Assembly (NCBI GenBank): GCA_017161075.1
Contig: CP046174.1
Location: forward strand, 1,674,001-1,738,000
From: Erysipelotrichaceae bacterium 66202529
Lineage (GTDB): Bacteria; Bacillota_I; Bacilli_A; Erysipelotrichales; Erysipelotrichaceae
Direction of reading: 5' to 3'
DNA: 64,000 nt
The notes under the pieces were generated by a model. That model was not told the DNA's origin and searched no databases. It saw only the letters and a list, made by a program, of their open reading frames with translations. Shown in pieces: positions 42,915 through 54,750 of the stretch (positions are counted from its first letter, which is position 1; the number at the start of each line of letters is the position of its first letter). A program made the position numbers and the translations under genes.

Positions 42915-43724
42915 ATGTATAAGATCGGTGAGGCTGCCAGACTGCTGGGTCTCAGTACGGAAGCCCTGCGCTATTACGAACGTAAGGGGCTGATTGTGCC
43001 GCATAAGGACAGCATATCCAATTACCGCTATTTCGATGCTTCACAAATCAATCATCTTCTGAATATGCAGAAATATCAGAAGATGGGCTTCACGCTGTAT
43101 GAGCTGATGGATCTGTTTGAAAACAGTGAAAACGCCGTATTTCTGGAGCTTATGGAACAAAAGGAAAAGGAGCTGCTGCAGGAAAGCGTAGCTATGAGTC
43201 TGCGGCTTCACAGCATTCATCTGTCTATGGAATGCATAGCTTTGGCTGCACAGGCTCAGCAGACGATTCAGTTTGTAAAGCGGCCTGCCCTGTATCGCAT
43301 CTCCTATATGCAGGATGATGTGATATTGTCAGATGATGCGGCATTGAACAGTGAACTGAAGCAATGGTCAAAAAGCAGCGAGCTGCAGTTTTTGAGTGCC
43401 CGTATATGTGATGAGGATTTCCTAAATAGCAGGGAGCGCTTTGATTACGGCTTTTGTATGTATCGGGATATCGGTAATTTTATCGGGATTCAGGAAAATG
43501 AGGTTGTAGAGTACTATGAGGAATGTCCCGCACTTGCGTATTGCTTTGAAGCAGATGCACAGCATTCTATTCTGCAGGAAAAGGATAAGCTGATACATTT
43601 CATGGCAGAGAATGGTCTCAGGCTAAACGGGGATATTCTTTCGCAGGTGCTTTATAGTGCCTGTGCAGACCATCATTACCAGATGCGGCATATGGTCTGG
43701 ATACCGTATCTGCAAGTAGTATAA
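42915..43724 (+). CDS. MerR-family regulator with effector-binding-like C-terminus
   Basis: A 269-residue regulator: N-terminal MerR winged helix (MYKIGEAARLLGLSTEALRYYERKGLI), dimerisation helix (about 80-120) and a C-terminal domain that resembles the GyrI-like small-molecule-binding fold of BmrR-type proteins. GGGAGGAG fixes the start at 42915, excluding a 13-residue extension. Such regulators twist promoters with long spacers upon drug or metabolite binding. No transporter gene is adjacent. spo0A follows after 102 bases but seems to have its own promoter. Confidence 0.88.
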   Translation: MYKIGEAARLLGLSTEALRYYERKGLIVPHKDSISNYRYFDASQINHLLNMQKYQKMGFTLYELMDLFENSENAVFLELMEQKEKELLQESVAMSLRLHSIHLSMECIALAAQAQQTIQFVKRPALYRISYMQDDVILSDDAALNSELKQWSKSSELQFLSARICDEDFLNSRERFDYGFCMYRDIGNFIGIQENEVVEYYEECPALAYCFEADAQHSILQEKDKLIHFMAENGLRLNGDILSQVLYSACADHHYQMRHMVWIPYLQVV

Positions 43725-43769
43725 AATTATTTAATGTTTTTCTTAAAAATATTTAATAAACTATTGACT

Positions 43770-43796
43770 CTAAAAATACTTTAGGGTTTATGATAA
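43770..43796 (+). promoter_or_regulatory. Candidate promoter of spo0A
   Basis: TTGACT is followed by TATGAT after 19 bases, longer than the optimum. I see no Spo0A box in this gap. Confidence 0.35.
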
Positions 43797-43826
43797 CTCC
43801 TGCCTAGGTAGTTGGAGGAATGAAAG

Positions 43827-44606
43827 ATGAAGAGCTTGATTTTTTTAGTAGATGAGAATAAAAGTCAATTGTCTGCTTTAGAAAGGGCCATTTCTTCCGT
43901 TGAGGAATTTGAATTGGCCGGAATGACAAGCGATGGTGAGGATTGTATCCGACAACTGGAGGGGAAGCATATACATGTTCTGGTGTTGGACATGATCCTG
44001 CCTAAGAAAGATGGATTTTATGTTTTGGAGGAAATACGGAGCAGACGAATGGAAGTAGATCACATCATCTGTATTTCTTCGTATCTGAGTGAAATGATTC
44101 TTTCTGAGTTCAACCGCTATTGTGTCGACTACATTATGATGAAGCCCTATGAAATCCCTGATTTGATTCGCAAGATTCATTTTATCAGGAACTATCAGCC
44201 GGATTATTCACTGAATGATCAGCTGCAGAAAACGCTGGGGCGCAGTCAGAATCAGCATTTGGAGGGAACGATTACACAGCTGCTGCATGAGCTTGGCGTT
44301 CCTGCGAACCTAAAGGGTTACCAGTATCTGCGCTGTGCAATTATGCAGACATACCGTGATATGGATTTGCTCGGCAAGGTAACCAAAACATTATATCCAA
44401 AGATTGCAATGGAATTTCAAACAACTCCATCCCGTGTGGAGCGGGGAATCCGTCATGCAATCGAAGTTGCCTGGAATCGTGGCAATGCCCATGTCATACA
44501 TAAGATTTTCGGCTATACGATTTCCATGGAACGCAGCAAACCTACCAATTCGGAATTTATTGCAATGCTGTCAGACAAAATCCATATGGAGGAAACTCAT
44601 GGCTGA
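43827..44606 (+). CDS. spo0A: Spo0A, master response regulator of sporulation
   Basis: A 259-residue response regulator. The receiver domain (1-120) has the phospho-acceptor Asp55 in VLVLDMILPKKDG, an acidic pair at 9-10 and the switch lysine in MMKPYE. The C-terminal Spo0A domain has LGVPANLKGYQYLRCAI and the recognition segment TTPSRVERGIRHAIEVAW, identical in its key residues to the family. GGAGGAATG lies before the start. The phosphorelay would act on Asp55. It converges with pgeF, sharing a terminator. A second gene, at 22789-23139, encodes only a diverged C-terminal domain. Confidence 0.95.
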   Translation: MKSLIFLVDENKSQLSALERAISSVEEFELAGMTSDGEDCIRQLEGKHIHVLVLDMILPKKDGFYVLEEIRSRRMEVDHIICISSYLSEMILSEFNRYCVDYIMMKPYEIPDLIRKIHFIRNYQPDYSLNDQLQKTLGRSQNQHLEGTITQLLHELGVPANLKGYQYLRCAIMQTYRDMDLLGKVTKTLYPKIAMEFQTTPSRVERGIRHAIEVAWNRGNAHVIHKIFGYTISMERSKPTNSEFIAMLSDKIHMEETHG

Positions 44607-44630
44607 TTACACAGCAGGCATCCGGAAATA

Positions 44631-44691
44631 AAAAAAGACGGACATCTGTCAGAGCTGTTCTTAGAAGCATATCTGACACGCCGTCTTTTTT
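44631..44691. terminator. Bidirectional terminator between spo0A and pgeF
   Basis: AAAAAAGACGG pairs with CCGTCTTTTTT and an inner TGTCAGA with TCTGACA. It serves both convergent genes. Confidence 0.85.
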
Positions 44692-44698
44692 GTATTGC

Positions 44699-45460
44699 TT
44701 ATTTACGCATGATGAAGCTGAGATGTCTTCCGCATGCATGATCTCTGCGGTAGCTGAAAAATGCATCGTTTTTCTGATAGGTATCGTTTGGATTGACAAT
44801 GATATGATCACGCTCTACACCAAGGTCAAGCAGCATCTGCAGATTCAAGCCCTTATTGTCCGCAAGTGCCTTGCCATTTGGAAGCAGTGTCAGATAAGGC
44901 GCTGTATCAAAGCTCATTGCCTGTATACGGGCTATCACATCCTCACCGATTTCAAAGCTGCGATGAGCAATAGCAGGGCCAATATAGGCCATCAGGTGAT
45001 TGGGGTTGACCTGTTCCTTTTGTATCAGCAGCTCTACGCATTTGCGTGTAATTTCCTGTACGGTACCCTGCCAGCCGCTATGAATGGCTGCGATGATTCC
45101 GGTAAATGGATCGTATAGCAGAACAGGAACACAATCAGCATGAAAAATACCGATCGCAAGATTTTTTTCCTTGGTATAAAGAGCATCACAATTCGGGATG
45201 CCATCCTCAAACCGGATGCTTCCTCTACCGGCATCCACTTTTGTTACCTCCTGTATGTGATCTGAATGGGTCTGCATCGCAAATGTCCATTGTGATGGTT
45301 GGATGCCCAGTACCTCGGATAAAGCGGCACGGTTGTTTAAGACAGTTTCTTGATCCTGACACGCATGCAGTGCCATATTGTTGTTTTCCGGCAGGGATGG
45401 ATCGCGCAGCGTTGTGCCTGCCAGTATTTCATCTTCGTATTTCCATTGTATATTGTTCAT
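44699..45460 (-). CDS. pgeF: PgeF/YfiH-type purine nucleoside phosphorylase (laccase-domain)
   Basis: A 253-residue enzyme of the YfiH/LACC1 (Cu-oxidase_4) family. The catalytic His and Cys are seen in FHADCVPVLLYDP and the second His in AAIHSGWQGT; GPAIAHRSFEIG follows. Members act on adenosine and other purine nucleosides, and E. coli PgeF has also been linked to correction of peptidoglycan precursor errors. AGGAAGAATC precedes the ATG. The gene is monocistronic, converging on spo0A. Confidence 0.9.
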   Translation of the reverse strand: MNNIQWKYEDEILAGTTLRDPSLPENNNMALHACQDQETVLNNRAALSEVLGIQPSQWTFAMQTHSDHIQEVTKVDAGRGSIRFEDGIPNCDALYTKEKNLAIGIFHADCVPVLLYDPFTGIIAAIHSGWQGTVQEITRKCVELLIQKEQVNPNHLMAYIGPAIAHRSFEIGEDVIARIQAMSFDTAPYLTLLPNGKALADNKGLNLQMLLDLGVERDHIIVNPNDTYQKNDAFFSYRRDHACGRHLSFIMRK

Positions 45461-45731
45461 ATGATTCTTCCTTCTTTCCTATATATTTATAGTATATGTG
45501 CAAATAAGATGGTTTGCCCTGTGAAAAGTATATAGTATAGGATACGCTTTTGGCAATCCATTTGCGTACAACATGTTCGTTTTCTTTGTGGCATGGAGAA
45601 GAAAAACTGATTATGATATAGGCGCTATGCTATGCCTGTGATGAAGAAGTGCAATCAAAGCAGGAAAAGGACAGCGGATTATTCTGTATGTGTCCTAGAC
45701 ATGTTGATTTTACCTAAAATAATTTATGATT

Positions 45732-45758
45732 TTAGCACTAAAGTGTTGACAGTGCTAA
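45732..45758 (+). promoter_or_regulatory. CIRCE operator 1, overlapping the hrcA -35 element
   Basis: TTAGCACTA-n9-CAGTGCTAA, differing from the CIRCE consensus only at the inner base of each arm. It overlaps TTGACA (45746-45751), the -35 of a promoter whose TATACT lies at 45769-45774 after 17 bases. HrcA would block polymerase here. Confidence 0.9.
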
Positions 45759-45775
45759 AATATTGGAATATACTA

Positions 45776-45802
45776 TTAGCAGACATAGAGGTTGAGTGCT
45801 AG
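45776..45802 (+). promoter_or_regulatory. CIRCE operator 2 (degenerate), in the hrcA leader
   Basis: TTAGCAGAC-n9-GAGTGCTAG, three mismatches to consensus, placed directly after the -10 element and next to the AAAGGAG ribosome site. The two operators are 17 bases apart. Confidence 0.65.
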
Positions 45803-45808
45803 AAAGGA

Positions 45809-46834
45809 GTGAACCATATGCTGACAAAGCGCCAGACGGCGATCTTTAAAACGATTGTAGATGAGTTCACTCGGACAGCCGAGCCTGTCGGTTCCAAGAA
45901 GCTGATGGATCTGTTGGACTTCAACTGTTCCAGTGCGACCATACGCAATGAAATGGCTGCGCTTGAGGAGTTGGGCCTGCTGGAAAAAACACATACCTCC
46001 AGCGGACGTATTCCAAGCAGTCAGGGATATCGGTTCTATGTTGAAAACCTGATGGAGAGGGAGCTGGATGACGGTGTCAAAAATTCCCTGCAGGCCGTAT
46101 TTCAGGAGCGTCATTATTCCATGGATGAAATCGTAAAGAAAAGCTGCGATATTCTATCCCAGATGACCTCGCTGACCTCTGTGGTGCTGGGACCGGAAAG
46201 CCGCTACCAGACATTGCAGCACATACAGCTGTTTCCTCTTAGTGAGACCAGTGCGGTTGCAGTCTTCATCACCGATCACGGACATACGGAGAACAAGACA
46301 TTTCACTTCAACACAGCCGTGAGTGTTGAGGATATCAAAACCTGCTGTAATCTGTTGAATGACAAGCTGAGTGGTACGCCAATCAATGAGGTTGTTGAGC
46401 GTATGCAGCAGATTGAGCCTTTATTGGCAAGCCATATTGCCCGTCACGAGGTACTGTTTGAAGCCTTCGTAAATGCATTCATGCGGTTTGCAACCGACCA
46501 TGTTTATTGCAGCGGACAGAGCAATATGCTGTATCAGCCAGAGTTCGCAGATATAGAAAAGCTGAGAGAGCTCATGAAAATGCTGGAGGACAGCAGCCTG
46601 TTTCGCCAGCTGGCGAATCACGAGGGTGATGTTGCCATTGAAATTGGCGGTGACAATGAGTTGATTCAGGTCAATAATGTTGCCGTGGTATCCAGCAAGT
46701 TCAAGCTGAACGAGGATGAAGAAGGGGAACTGATGATCGTGGGGCCTACCCGCATGCAGTACAGCCGAGTCGTTGCCCTAATGGAATATATGAGCAAAGT
46801 AATCGAGGATTTATACAAAAATGAAAATCGATAA
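45809..46834 (+). CDS. hrcA: HrcA, heat-shock repressor
   Basis: A 341-residue repressor that binds CIRCE and is kept active by GroEL. The N-terminal winged helix (about 1-75: LTKRQTAIFKTIVDEFTRTAEPVGSKKL ... SSATIRNEMAALEELGLLEKTHTSSGRIPS) and the C-terminal GAF-like domain match the family. The in-frame ATG at 45818 is a second possible start; 45818 has the better distance to AAAGGAG. It is the first gene of hrcA-grpE-dnaK-(deacetylase)-dnaJ and controls its own expression through the two CIRCE elements upstream. Confidence 0.95.
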   Translation: MNHMLTKRQTAIFKTIVDEFTRTAEPVGSKKLMDLLDFNCSSATIRNEMAALEELGLLEKTHTSSGRIPSSQGYRFYVENLMERELDDGVKNSLQAVFQERHYSMDEIVKKSCDILSQMTSLTSVVLGPESRYQTLQHIQLFPLSETSAVAVFITDHGHTENKTFHFNTAVSVEDIKTCCNLLNDKLSGTPINEVVERMQQIEPLLASHIARHEVLFEAFVNAFMRFATDHVYCSGQSNMLYQPEFADIEKLRELMKMLEDSSLFRQLANHEGDVAIEIGGDNELIQVNNVAVVSSKFKLNEDEEGELMIVGPTRMQYSRVVALMEYMSKVIEDLYKNENR

Positions 46835-46844
46835 GGAGGTCATC

Positions 46845-50561
<3,717 letters not shown>

Positions 50562-50574
50562 GAGGGTGATCCAC

Positions 50575-51690
50575 ATGAGCAAACGAGATTATTATGAAGT
50601 CCTGGGACTCAGCAAGGGTGCCAGCGATGATGAAATAAAAAAAGCCTATCGGAAGATGGCGAAAAAGTATCACCCGGATGTCAATAAGGATCCGGGGGCT
50701 GAGGAGTCATTCAAGGAAGTAAATGAAGCCTATGAGGTGCTGAGTGATCCGCAGAAGAAGGCAACCTATGACCAGTTCGGTCATGCCGGTATGGATGGTG
50801 CCAATTTTGGCGGTGGTGCCGGAGGCTTTGGCGGATTTGAGGATTTCGGTGACATTTTCGGTTCGTTTTTTGGCGGTGGCTTCGGCGGCGGTGGTGGCCG
50901 GCGTTCCAATAACGGGCCGCGTAAGGGAAATGATCGCTTCATGCAGATGCGCATTGATTTCATGGATGCTATTTTCGGTAAAACGGAAACCGTTACGATC
51001 GAGGTGGATGAGCAGTGTGATGAGTGTATGGGAAGCGGTGCGAAAAGCAAGTCCGATATCAAATCCTGTCCGCATTGTAATGGAACCGGTACAGTAACGA
51101 CGCAGCAGAGAACGCCGTTTGGTGTGTTCCAGAGTCAGTCTGTATGTCCGGATTGTAACGGAACAGGAAAGACGATTGTGAACAAGTGTCCGAAGTGCCA
51201 TGGCAAGGGCTATGAGCATAAGCGTGTGAAGCTGGATATCAAGATTCCGGCAGGTATTCAGTCCGGCCAGCAGGTGCGTGTACCGAATAAGGGAGAGCGC
51301 GGTGTAAATGGCGGGCCGAATGGGGATTTGTATATCGAAATCCTGGTGAGCCGTCACAAACAGTTTGTCCGTGATGGCAATGATATCCGTATCACGGTGC
51401 CAATCAGCGCTGTGGATGCGATTTTGGGATGTAAGGTAGATGTGCCAACCGTTTACGGTGATGTGGAGCTGACGATTCCGGCAGGTACGCAGTATGGCCA
51501 GCAGTTCCGTTTGAAGGGTAAGGGTGTCAAGTCTGCCTCCTCACGTGGCGGTCAGGGTGATCAGTATGTCGAGGTCAAGGTGGAAGTGCCTACCAAAATT
51601 ACACGCGATGAAAAGGAGCTGTATGAGAAAATCCGCAATAAGAAATCTCATGAGTCTCCATTCGATAAGTTTAAAAAGGCTTTTAAATAA
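50575..51690 (+). CDS. dnaJ: DnaJ, Hsp40 co-chaperone
   Basis: A 371-residue type I J-protein. J domain (1-70) with the HPD motif (KYHPDVN); glycine/phenylalanine-rich region (about 75-115); zinc-binding domain with four C-x2-C-x-G-x-G repeats ([32 protein letters not shown]); and the C-terminal client-binding domain. AGGAGGGTG fixes the start at 50575; the upstream extension lies inside the deacetylase gene. Only 13 bases separate it from the deacetylase, so it depends on the same transcript. A terminator follows. Confidence 0.97.
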   Translation: MSKRDYYEVLGLSKGASDDEIKKAYRKMAKKYHPDVNKDPGAEESFKEVNEAYEVLSDPQKKATYDQFGHAGMDGANFGGGAGGFGGFEDFGDIFGSFFGGGFGGGGGRRSNNGPRKGNDRFMQMRIDFMDAIFGKTETVTIEVDEQCDECMGSGAKSKSDIKSCPHCNGTGTVTTQQRTPFGVFQSQSVCPDCNGTGKTIVNKCPKCHGKGYEHKRVKLDIKIPAGIQSGQQVRVPNKGERGVNGGPNGDLYIEILVSRHKQFVRDGNDIRITVPISAVDAILGCKVDVPTVYGDVELTIPAGTQYGQQFRLKGKGVKSASSRGGQGDQYVEVKVEVPTKITRDEKELYEKIRNKKSHESPFDKFKKAFK

Positions 51691-51697
51691 AAATCCT

Positions 51698-51738
51698 GCG
51701 GCAGTAAGTACGGATATCCGTAATGCTGTCGTTTTTTT
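51698..51738 (+). terminator. Terminator of the heat-shock operon
   Basis: CGGCAG pairs with CTGTCG around an inner perfect ACGGATATCCGT palindrome, followed by seven T residues. Confidence 0.8.
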
Positions 51739-51962
51739 ATATTTTATTGTAATGTAAACGAGTGAGTAGTTTTGGAAAAAAACGCTTTGAATTGTGAAAT
51801 AATACCTGGTTTTCTATCATTGATAGGATTTTGATATATAGGAGACATAAAAACAGTATTCTGATAAATTAGCTTTTTTAAATGCGTTCAAAATATTTAT
51901 CACAATCATTATTAGCGGCATCGTTAATGATCATTTATTAAGGTAGGCTCATATTATCTAAA

Positions 51963-52072
51963 GGTTCTTTCTCGACACTTAGCATATGAGAATCGGGAAA
52001 TACAAAATCATCAATATTTATCAAACTCTTTGTATTTCTTTCCTGCCTTATGCCTTGAAGCGAGAAAGAGCC
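51963..52072 (+). repeat. 112-bp dispersed palindromic repeat, copy 2 (110 bp)
   Basis: The ends GGTTCTTTCTC and GAGAAAGAGCC and the interior (CATATGAGAATC, GAAATACAAAAT, ATCAAT, TTTGTAT) match copy 1 at 40956-41067 in the same orientation. Confidence 0.8.
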
Positions 52073-52671
52073 TATTTAGGGATACAGTTTCTTCGATAAG
52101 ATCTTCCAAGCTTCAAAATATAATACCTATCGCTATCTTCAACCTGATACATGAATTGTTTAGCAAATGTATGAGAATATCACCGAAATGCTTAATTTTC
52201 TGATATCTATAAGCGATATAATAAGCTACAAGATTGGGTACGAACGATGGGAAGGAAAGCTATTGAAGAATTTCGATGATATTTTTTGATGCTAAATTTT
52301 ATCAATTTTCTGAGTAGCAGTTTTAAAGCAAACAATTATAATCGAGGTATAATATGCGTATGCAAGTGTATATAAGAAGCTTCAAACAGAGAGTATTGCC
52401 CGGAATGAGGATATATTCGCAGTGTGAATACTCCTATCATCCTGGTTCTCAATCTTTTATGTTATGCCCGCATAACATAATTTCACTTTTTGAAAAAATG
52501 CTAACGTGGTATAATACTTTTAAAGGAGCTGATTTTATGAAACGTTTGCCAATTGGTATAGAAAACTTCAAAGAGCTGATTACGAACGATTATTACTATG
52601 TGGACAAAACATTACTCATCAAAGATGTATGCAATGAAAAAGTCGTATTATATACAAGGCCGTGTCGATTT

Positions 52672-52724
52672 CACCGAAATAGTGTCGATACCTTTGGTAT
52701 CCGACAAGAAGCGCACTAGTAGCG
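52672..52724 (+). repeat. 53-bp insertion in the ATPase gene (A)
   Basis: It separates CGATTT from GGAAAATC, which would otherwise join the codons of the P-loop. It contains a hairpin (TGTCGATACC / GGTATCCGACA, 52683-52706). Confidence 0.6.
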
Positions 52725-52746
52725 GGAAAATCATTAAATATGAGTA

Positions 52747-52765
52747 GGCGGTGCCCGCTCAGGCG
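52747..52765 (+). repeat. 19-bp GC-rich insertion in the ATPase gene (B)
   Basis: GGCGGTGCCCGCTCAGGCG lies between GTA and TG of the sequence that encodes MSMLYYF. It resembles insertion C. Confidence 0.65.
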
Positions 52766-53450
52766 TGCTTTACTACTTTTATTCTATAAAAGAAAAAGAA
52801 TATTCATATATATTTAATTCCTTAAATGTTTTGAAAGAAAAGGAAGTAGTACAGCATCAAAATCAGTATCCGGTTATCTTCCTTACGTTAAAAGACTTGA
52901 AAAACAATTCCTTTGAAAAGCAGCGGGATATGTTTTCCCTTTTAGTACAGGAAATTATACGTAATAACCAGGAATTACTTACAAGTGATTTAATAAATGA
53001 ATTTGATAAAGAACAGCTTATAAATCTTTATCGGCGAACGCAAAGTGACGTTGATTTACAAAATGCATTGAAATTTATCTCTGGATGCTTGCGGCAGCAT
53101 TATCAAAAAAATGTCATTATTTTGATTGATGAATATGATGTCCCTCTCCAGAGTGCCTATTTGAATGGATATTATAATGAGATGGTGGATTTTTTTAGCA
53201 ATGTGTTTAGTGCTGCCTTAAAAACAAATGATGCGTTAGAGAAAGGTATTCTTACTGGATGTCTGAGAATAGCAAAAGAATCAACACCGCAGGCGGGCTT
53301 TAGCCTTTTCACTGGACTAAATAATTTTAATGTATATTCTATTTCTGATCGACAATCCAGTTTATACTTTGGCTTTACGCCTGAGGAAACTACACATTTA
53401 TTAAAAGAGTATGAACTTTCTGCTTATGAGCATGTAGTTCAAGAATGGTA

Positions 53451-53470
53451 GGCGGTGCCCACCCATGGCG
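53451..53470 (+). repeat. 20-bp GC-rich insertion in the ATPase gene (C)
   Basis: GGCGGTGCCCACCCATGGCG lies between GTA and TG in the sequence that encodes EWYDGYLFG. The first ten bases and the last four are identical to insertion B. Confidence 0.65.
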
Positions 53471-54310
53471 TGATGGATATCTGTTTGGTAATCAGGAAAT
53501 ATATAATCCATGGAGTGTTTTGAAGTATATACAGAAAATCAGGCAGGAAGACAATACACCTGAATCATTTTGGGCAAATACAAGTGGAAATGATATCATT
53601 TACCGTTATATACGGCAGAGCACTGCAGAAATGAAGCAAGAGTTTGATATACTATCAACTGGTGGTAAGACAGAAAAAGTAATCAAATCAGAACTGACGT
53701 ATCGAGAAATGGATAATATAGATAATATATATAGCTTTCTATTATTCACCGGCTATTTAAAGACAATCAAAAAAATAGATGTCAATATTTATCAGCTTGA
53801 AATCCCCAATAAAGAAATACGCTATATCTATACGACAATATTTGAGGAATGGTTCCGTCAGCAAATAGAAATCAAAAATGCAGCTTTCATAAATGCATTG
53901 TTAAAGGAAGATATAGATACAGCAAATGAAATTTTGAATAGTGTATTATTTGAATCTATGAGCTATTTTGATTATGATGAAAAATTTTATCATGGATTTG
54001 TGAATGGAATGTTACAGGGAGTTACAAATAGTAGCATCCGTTCAAATCAGGAATCTGGTTTGGGAAGGTATGATATTGCTATACTTCCTTCTTACAAGAA
54101 AAAAAGAGGGTTGGTTCTGGAGTTAAAGGTCGCAGGCAAAGAGGAGGAAGTAGAAAAAGCAGCAAGAGCGGCGTGTGAACAGATCAAAGCTATGAAATAT
54201 ATAGAGGGCTTGAATAAAAAAGGTTATATGGATATTGTAGGTTATGGAATAGGGTTTTATAAGAAGTCTTGTATAATAGAGGTCTTGGAAAATAACAGTT
54301 CAAAATATTA

Positions 54311-54347
54311 AGGTGGCAGAGGCATAGAAAGCTAATGCCACCTTTTT
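54311..54347 (+). terminator. Terminator after the ATPase pseudogene
   Basis: AGGTGGCA pairs with TGCCACCT, followed by T residues. Confidence 0.75.
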
Positions 54348-54451
54348 GTTACTTTTATAGATATGACTGATATCACGCTCATAAATGTGACTTGCATGAT
54401 ATTTTATAAAGTTTAGTAATTTAAAAAAATAGACTTTTTTGTATAATTTTA

Positions 54452-54480
54452 TTGATTGTAAAGGTCTATTGTAGTAGAAT
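54452..54480 (+). promoter_or_regulatory. Promoter of the exopolysaccharide operon
   Basis: TTGATT and TAGAAT are separated by exactly 17 bases; the start would be near 54487. An imperfect inverted repeat (AATAGACTTT at 54428-54437 with AAAGGTCTATT at 54460-54470) overlaps the -35 element and may be an operator. Confidence 0.6.
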
Positions 54481-54532
54481 AGCTACGTGTAGAATGGAAT
54501 GAGTTAAACATTTACATACCCTTTATGATTAT

Positions 54533-54546
54533 AAAGGTATACCTTT
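54533..54546. repeat. Perfect palindrome AAAGGTATACCTTT
   Basis: Fourteen-base perfect palindrome in the leader, 27 bases before the terminator. A close relative (AAAAGGTATACGTTTT) lies at 54669-54684 beyond the terminator. Confidence 0.55.
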
Positions 54547-54572
54547 CTGTCTATTTACTTATAATTAACGAA

Positions 54573-54608
54573 ACAGGTGGTTTTCAATGAAAATCATCTG
54601 TTTTTTTT
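54573..54608 (+). terminator. Leader terminator of the exopolysaccharide operon
   Basis: ACAGGTGGTTTTC pairs with GAAAATCATCTGT (two G-T pairs) and is followed by eight T residues. It lies about 85 bases after the promoter and before the first gene, so the operon needs read-through or antitermination. Confidence 0.8.
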
Positions 54609-54668
54609 CGTTTTTACGTAAGAAATCATACATAGAAGTCTACAAATCCTGTCTTTTAAAAATATCTT

Positions 54669-54684
54669 AAAAGGTATACGTTTT
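54669..54684. repeat. Near-palindrome AAAAGGTATACGTTTT
   Basis: Shares AAAGGTATAC and TTT with the palindrome at 54533-54546; the flanks TCTT and GAGA extend the symmetry with mismatches. Confidence 0.45.
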
Positions 54685-54720
54685 GAGATTTAAAATTCCA
54701 TTTTATAAAAAGGGAGGGTA

Positions 54721-54750
54721 GTGAATTCATTAATGAATGTAAGTACATGA
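54721..54750 (+). CDS. Possible leader peptide of nine codons
   Basis: GTG AAT TCA TTA ATG AAT GTA AGT ACA TGA follows GGGAGGG with only two to three bases of spacing. Its TGA overlaps the ATG of the sugar transferase (ATGA), which itself has no good ribosome site. Translation coupling is possible; the frame is too short to prove. Confidence 0.3.
   Translation: MNSLMNVST

Larger units (their letters stand above)
45461..45808. other. Divergent intergenic region upstream of hrcA
   Basis: 348 bases between pgeF (leftward) and hrcA (rightward). The right 90 bases contain the hrcA promoter and CIRCE elements listed separately. The rest shows no gene. Confidence 0.6.
51691..52536. other. 846-base intergenic region with terminator and dispersed repeat
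   Basis: Between dnaJ and the broken ATPase gene. It holds the dnaJ terminator and the repeat copy at 51963-52072 (listed separately). The rest is AT-rich and non-coding; TTTAAAGGAGC at 52520 is the ribosome site of the next gene. Confidence 0.6.
52537..54311 (+). pseudogene. AAA-ATPase-like protein gene with three short insertions
   Basis: The pieces translate to a typical AAA-ATPase-like/PD-(D/E)XK protein: MKRLPIGIENFKELITNDYYYVDKTLLIKD at the start, VIILIDEYDVPLQSAY (Walker B region) in the middle and YDIAILPSYKKKRGLVLELKV (nuclease-like motif) near the end. Three insertions break it: 53 bp at 52672-52724 (inside the Walker A loop, between TRPCRF and GKSLNMS, with a TAG in frame), 19 bp at 52747-52765 and 20 bp at 53451-53470 (after EHVVQEW, giving TAG). 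Without them the frame reads through. AAAGGAG precedes the ATG at 52537. In this state the ORFs 52765-53451 and 53445-54311 are only fragments. A terminator follows at 54311. Confidence 0.8.
54312..54746. other. Leader region of the exopolysaccharide operon
   Basis: 435 bases with the promoter (54452-54480), two GTATAC palindromes, a strong terminator and a nine-codon frame just before the first gene, all listed separately. No other gene is visible. Confidence 0.6.

Noticed and set aside
54428..54470. Invertible promoter for the capsule operon
   Set aside because: The inverted repeats are only 10-11 bases with a bulge and too close together for a typical recombinase-switched segment; an operator is more likely.
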